DNA from: Actinobacteria bacterium casp-actino8
GTDB lineage: Bacteria; Actinomycetota; Acidimicrobiia; Acidimicrobiales; Ilumatobacteraceae
Reading direction: 5' to 3'
DNA: 30,306 nt
Assembly: GCA_001510455.1 (NCBI GenBank)
Contig: LFFH01000005.1
Span: 1 to 30,306 of the forward strand
The position numbers and the translations under genes were made by a program. Below, piece after piece: positions 26,897 to 30,306 of the stretch (position 1 is the stretch's first letter; each line of letters begins with the position of its first letter). The notes beneath the pieces were generated by a model. The model saw only the letters and a list, made by a program, of their open reading frames with translations. It did no database searches and was not told the DNA's origin.

Positions 26897-28620
26897 CCGT
26901 TCTCGCCACGGCCGGCCACGTCGACCACGGAAAGTCGACACTCGTGAAAACTCTGACCGGCACCGACCCCGATCGTTGGGCCGAAGAGCGAGAGCGGGGT
27001 CTCACGATCGATCTCGGTTTCGCCAGTTTGGTCACACCCGCCGGACACGACGTCTCGTTCGTCGACGTTCCAGGTCATGTGCGTTTCATCGCCAACATGC
27101 TCGCTGGCGTGGGCGCAGTACAGGGTTGCCTGTTCGTCGTCGACGCACGCGAAGGATGGATGCCCCAATCCGAGGAACACTTGCGGATTCTCGAACTGAT
27201 GGGTCTCCAGCACGGAGTGATCGTCATCACCAAGATCGATCTGGTCGACGACGACGATCTCGAACTGGCCCGCCTCGAACTCGACGATCGCCGACGGAAC
27301 AGCTTTCTGGAGAATGCCCCGGTCGTGGCCGTGTCGAGTCATACCGGACAGGGTCTGTCCGAACTTCTCGCCGCCATCGACCGGCTGCTCGACACGACGC
27401 CGACCGCTGTCGATCGGGGACTTCCGCGTCTTTTCGTCGATCGTTCCTTCGCCGCCAAAGGAAGTGGGACGGTGGTGACCGGCACGTCCATCGACGGTCG
27501 GTTCGACGTGGGCGACACGATGATCGTCGGACCCGATCGGCGAACCTGTCGAATTCGCTCGATTCAGAATCATGGTCGGTCGGTGAACTCGATCGGCCCT
27601 GGACATCGAGTGGCTCTGAACCTCTCGGGTGTCGAACACGCCGAGGTGTCACGGGGTGACGTCATCACCCGGGCCGACGACTGGCACCACACCTATCGGT
27701 TCGATGCCTCACTCGGTGTTCTCTCCTCACTCGGTCATTCCGTGTCACGGCGCGGTGCCTACCGAGTGCACATCGGTTCAGCCGACGTTCCGGCTCGACT
27801 CCGAGTGATCGGACCCGATTCTCTCGAGCCGGGAACGAGTGGGTTCGTTCGCATCCATCTCGATCGTTCTTTCCCGTTGCTCCCCGGCGATCGATTCGTG
27901 GTTCGCGACAGTGGACGGGGCGAGACCGTCGGTGGTGGAGAGGTTCTCGATATCGATCCGATTCGTCCCGTCTCGAAGGCCCGTCCCGACCGTTCGGTCG
28001 ACCGGATCGTCTTCGAACGTGGCTGGATCGACAGCGACGAACTCGGGCGTTTGACCGGACTTCGCCACGAGCCGTCGGTGGGTCGATGGGTCGTCGACCC
28101 CGAGGTGCTCGAGCGATCACGTCGGGAGTTGATCGACGCCGTCACGAACTCCGGTGCTGACGGTCTCGATCTCGGACGTCTCGACGATCGCCGTCGAGCA
28201 CTGCTCGCGACGATGGACGAACTCGTCACCGATGGCGACCGTGTTCGTCGCCCTGGAGCAGTCGATCCACTGCTTTCGCACCCGGTGATCGAGCGGCTCC
28301 GCGCCCAGGGCTGTGCTCCCGATGCCCCGACCGACGTCTCGCCGGGTGAACTTCGGCGACTCGAACGAGCCGGACTTCTCGTCGAGCGCGACGGCCTGTG
28401 GTTCCATGTGGACGCACTGGAAACAGCCCGATCCGTGGCGCGCCAACTCATCGATCACGCTGAGGCCGGATTCACGCTGGCACAGTTCCGTGATGCTCTC
28501 GGGGTCACGCGCAAACACGCCGTGCCACTCGCGACCGAACTCGACGAACGAGGAATCACCAGACGACGAGGCGACGTGAGGATCGAGGGTCCGCGACTCG
28601 ATCGTCCGATCACTTCTTGA
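26893..28620 (+). CDS. selB: Selenocysteine-specific elongation factor
   Basis: 575-aa EF-Tu-like GTPase that brings Sec-tRNA(Sec) to UGA codons followed by a SECIS element. The G1 motif is 'GHVDHGKST' (8-16), with G2 'ERERGLTIDLGFA', G3 'FVDVPGHVRF' and G4 'ITKIDL'. Domains 2 and 3 follow ('FAAKGSGTVVTGTSIDGRF', 'RFVVRDSGRGETVGGGEVLD'), then the winged-helix repeats that read the SECIS hairpin, the last being 'FTLAQFRDALGVTRKHAVPLATELDERG'. The protein is somewhat shorter than E. coli SelB (614). It is translationally coupled to selA and overlaps the convergent alkB-like gene by 11 bp. No gene with an in-frame UGA was noticed in this window. Confidence 0.96.
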   Translation: MTVLATAGHVDHGKSTLVKTLTGTDPDRWAEERERGLTIDLGFASLVTPAGHDVSFVDVPGHVRFIANMLAGVGAVQGCLFVVDAREGWMPQSEEHLRILELMGLQHGVIVITKIDLVDDDDLELARLELDDRRRNSFLENAPVVAVSSHTGQGLSELLAAIDRLLDTTPTAVDRGLPRLFVDRSFAAKGSGTVVTGTSIDGRFDVGDTMIVGPDRRTCRIRSIQNHGRSVNSIGPGHRVALNLSGVEHAEVSRGDVITRADDWHHTYRFDASLGVLSSLGHSVSRRGAYRVHIGSADVPARLRVIGPDSLEPGTSGFVRIHLDRSFPLLPGDRFVVRDSGRGETVGGGEVLDIDPIRPVSKARPDRSVDRIVFERGWIDSDELGRLTGLRHEPSVGRWVVDPEVLERSRRELIDAVTNSGADGLDLGRLDDRRRALLATMDELVTDGDRVRRPGAVDPLLSHPVIERLRAQGCAPDAPTDVSPGELRRLERAGLLVERDGLWFHVDALETARSVARQLIDHAEAGFTLAQFRDALGVTRKHAVPLATELDERGITRRRGDVRIEGPRLDRPITS

Positions 28621-29206
28621 TCGAGCGGAAGGTGAGGTTCACCCGCGCGTCGGTCACTCGCTTCTGTTTGGGGATCGAGTGCACCCACGCCGACTGCGAC
28701 GTGCCACTCATCACGAGCAGTGAGCCACCGGTGAGATCATGCTCGATCACCTCACGGGTGCGTCGGTGACGGAATTTGAATCGACGTGTCGCGCCGAGAC
28801 TCAACGATGCGATCACGGGCTCGGTTCCCAGTTCGGGTTCGTCGTCGGCGTGCCAACCCATGCTGTCGTCACCGTTGCGATAGAGATTCACGAGGACGGA
28901 ATTGAACGGCGTGCCGGCTTCGTGCTCGCAGACGGCCTTCAGACGTTCGAGAGTGGGTGTGAAGGGTCGGGGTTCGAGGGTGATTCCCGAATAGGTGTAG
29001 GCCTCGTCGCCGTACCAAGCACTCAAACGGGGCTCGGCCACTTCTCGACCGAACATGACGAGGTGCTTCTGTTCCCAGTCGAGTTCTTCGACGAGCGTGG
29101 CCAGAAGATCCTCGTGCGACTCGGCTCCTAGCACCCACTCGTGGAACACCGCGTTCCCGTCGTAGGGAAGCAACTCCCGGGTCGGCGCCCCGCCGAAGAG
29201 AGTCAC
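28610..29206 (-). CDS. AlkB-like 2-oxoglutarate/Fe(II) dioxygenase
   Basis: 198-aa member of the AlkB family, which removes alkyl groups from DNA or RNA bases by oxidation. Iron ligands are His119 and Asp121 in 'GWHADDEPELG' and His176 in 'WVHSIPKQKR'; the 2-oxoglutarate-binding arginine is in 'RVNLTFR' (188-194). 'RLSAWYGDEAYTYSG' is the nucleotide-recognition lid. The layout resembles ALKBH2/3 and the proteins often called DNA-repair AlkB in actinobacteria rather than E. coli AlkB. Its start overlaps the NfeD stop (ATGA), so it is translated from that transcript. Confidence 0.93.
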   Translation of the reverse strand: MTLFGGAPTRELLPYDGNAVFHEWVLGAESHEDLLATLVEELDWEQKHLVMFGREVAEPRLSAWYGDEAYTYSGITLEPRPFTPTLERLKAVCEHEAGTPFNSVLVNLYRNGDDSMGWHADDEPELGTEPVIASLSLGATRRFKFRHRRTREVIEHDLTGGSLLVMSGTSQSAWVHSIPKQKRVTDARVNLTFRSIKK

Positions 29207-30306
29207 TGCTCGGAGGTCGTCTTGCTCCGGCGCTCGCGGTAGTCGCGCGCACCGCCTTCTTCGGGTTCGACTTCCAGGGTGACACCGTCGATCGCCACCA
29301 CTCGTGCCGACTCACCGGCCTTCACCGGAGTCGCGCGGTTGGTGCGAGCCTTCCAGCGCGCTCCGTCGATCTGAAGCGAACCGTCAGGAGAGATGTCGGT
29401 GACGGCTCGACCCATCTGGCCGATGAGTCGCTCGCGTCCGATGGTCGGAGTGGCAAATCGCGTCCGGGTCATGCTCGGCATTCCCGACACGAACGTGAGG
29501 GCGATACCTCCGATACCCACGAGGAGAGTGAGCCACGACGGACGAAGATTCTGCTGATCGAAGGTGGGGAAGAGGAACCACGAACCGACGGCGAACAAGG
29601 CAAGTCCGACTCCGGTCCAGAAGCGTGGAATACCCACTTGGACGTCGATGGCGAACGCGATCATCGACCCGATGATGAAGGCCAGTGCCCAGCCTCGTTC
29701 GGGAAGCTCGCCGAGACCGTAGAAACCGAGCAAGGAACACACGGCGCCGACCACGCCGGCCACGCCGATTCCGGCCGTGAACAACTCGAAGACCAACAAC
29801 GCCAGACCGATGATCAAGAACAAGTAAGCCACCGGAGGACTGGCCGCCGTGTGGAAGAGCTGATTGAAGAGACCGAGCTTCTGGAAACGCACCACCGTGA
29901 TGTCGTTCGAGACCGATCCGTCGTCGTTGAGGGTCTCGACCGCCGTGTCGAGTTCCACACCATCGATGACGAGCCCGTCGAGTGCGAACACCATGTTGCG
30001 AATGGTGGGCGCCCCTTCGTCACTGATCTCGAGCTTCAATGCGCCTTGCTGACGGGCGTCCTGAAAACCCAGGGTTCCGGCCTGCAGCACTTCGGTGGCG
30101 GCACCGAAGTCGACCGAATCGGTGAGCGGAACTCCCGTGCGCCCGATACGAGCACCGGGCGCCATACCCGTGGCATCAGCGGCCGAGAGCAACTGTGCGA
30201 CGAGGCCCGTTGCTCGAGCACCGGACGGGCCGACCCAGATGGCCACCGGCACATCGGCGTTCTCGATCAGTTCGTAGAGATCTCGCATCCGATCGCGACC
30301 GATCAC
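29203..30306 (-). CDS. NfeD-family membrane protein with degenerate ClpP-like domain (5' end beyond the window)
   Basis: At least 367 residues are visible; the frame is still open at base 30306, so the true N-terminus is outside. The first part resembles the ClpP-class serine protease domain of long NfeD proteins ('VPVAIWVGPSGARATGLVAQLLSAADATGMAPGARIG'), but the catalytic Ser normally found in 'GARAASAG' is replaced (GARATG). Four or five membrane spans follow (about residues 155-270), then the soluble OB-fold NfeD domain ('LIGQMGRAVTDISPDGSLQIDGARWKARTNRATPVKAGESARVV'). Long NfeDs act with stomatin/SPFH proteins at membranes. The neighbouring stomatin gene, if present, would be just upstream or downstream of this operon, outside the window. 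Confidence 0.88.
   Translation of the reverse strand: MIGRDRMRDLYELIENADVPVAIWVGPSGARATGLVAQLLSAADATGMAPGARIGRTGVPLTDSVDFGAATEVLQAGTLGFQDARQQGALKLEISDEGAPTIRNMVFALDGLVIDGVELDTAVETLNDDGSVSNDITVVRFQKLGLFNQLFHTAASPPVAYLFLIIGLALLVFELFTAGIGVAGVVGAVCSLLGFYGLGELPERGWALAFIIGSMIAFAIDVQVGIPRFWTGVGLALFAVGSWFLFPTFDQQNLRPSWLTLLVGIGGIALTFVSGMPSMTRTRFATPTIGRERLIGQMGRAVTDISPDGSLQIDGARWKARTNRATPVKAGESARVVAIDGVTLEVEPEEGGARDYRERRSKTTSEQ

Noticed and set aside
26857..28451. Several 200-260-codon minus-strand frames opposite selB
   Set aside because: Antisense shadows of selB, whose GTPase motifs are unmistakable.
1..30306. CRISPR arrays, insertion sequences, phage genes, toxin-antitoxin pairs or tRNA genes
   Set aside because: No regularly spaced repeats, transposase-like proteins, terminal inverted repeats, tRNA cloverleaf or typical small toxin-antitoxin frames were found on either strand.

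Overview
The window is a GC-rich, densely coded chromosomal segment of an actinobacterium (Actinomycetota), most likely from the Acidimicrobiia or a related deep lineage. Lineage evidence: a mycothiol glycosyltransferase (MshA) gene next to a YbjN-like gene and a phosphoglycerate-mutase-like gene, an RsiG-type anti-sigma protein, a GlnR-like regulator, a SigA-type -10 (TANNNT) placed 6-7 nt upstream of many start codons (leaderless transcripts), and frequent GTG starts. I see no tRNA, rRNA, insertion sequence, prophage or CRISPR array. This is core and metabolic chromosome rather than an island.

Layout. 1-1823 (minus): a three-gene operon (SAM hydrolase-like DUF62 protein, a tiny membrane protein, an acyl-CoA synthetase cut by the left edge), preceded by a ~180-nt leader with two mutually exclusive hairpins. 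1953-5327 (minus): MoaD/ThiS-like sulfur carrier, RsiG-like c-di-GMP-type anti-sigma protein, MshA, YbjN-like protein, ProC. 5343-7650 (plus): histidine phosphatase, YgjP-type metallohydrolase, MFS transporter. 7628-9334 (minus): glutamine-dependent NAD synthetase. 9459-12703 (plus): nitrogen-assimilation cluster of glutamine synthetase II, a type I glutamine synthetase and GlnR, with four helically phased GlnR-like half-sites upstream. 12679-17057 (minus): compact molybdo-hydroxylase-like fusion, RidA with lysine-rich tails, a 51-aa membrane protein, 8-oxoguanine-deaminase-like amidohydrolase, HAD phosphatase. 17119-19707: a Tat-type lipoprotein (plus), ErpA (minus) and Mrp (plus); the last two belong to Fe-S cluster assembly. 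19697-21471 (plus): CstR-like repressor with a perfect palindromic operator and a CstB-like persulfide dioxygenase-rhodanese. 21475-22257 (minus): NUDT19-like Nudix hydrolase. 22359-25031 (plus): response regulator, histidine kinase and GerMN lipoprotein, resembling MtrA-MtrB-LpqB. 25071-25523 (minus): FxsA. 25607-28620 (plus): selA-selB, so the host probably makes selenoproteins. 28610-30306 (minus): AlkB-like dioxygenase and an NfeD protein cut by the right edge.

Themes are sulfur and thiol metabolism (MoaD-like carrier, mycothiol, persulfide detoxification, Fe-S assembly, selenium), glutamine and NAD metabolism, and oxidised-purine handling. The points most worth a second look are the switch-like leader upstream of a SAM hydrolase whose catalytic His appears to be Ala, the GG-Cys-Arg end of the sulfur carrier, the RsiG homologue with one intact and one altered c-di-GMP motif, the operon where upstream TAG stop codons double as -10 elements, the miniature molybdo-hydroxylase fusion, and the RidA with histone-H1-like tails. 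All functions are assigned by reading motifs; no database search was run.
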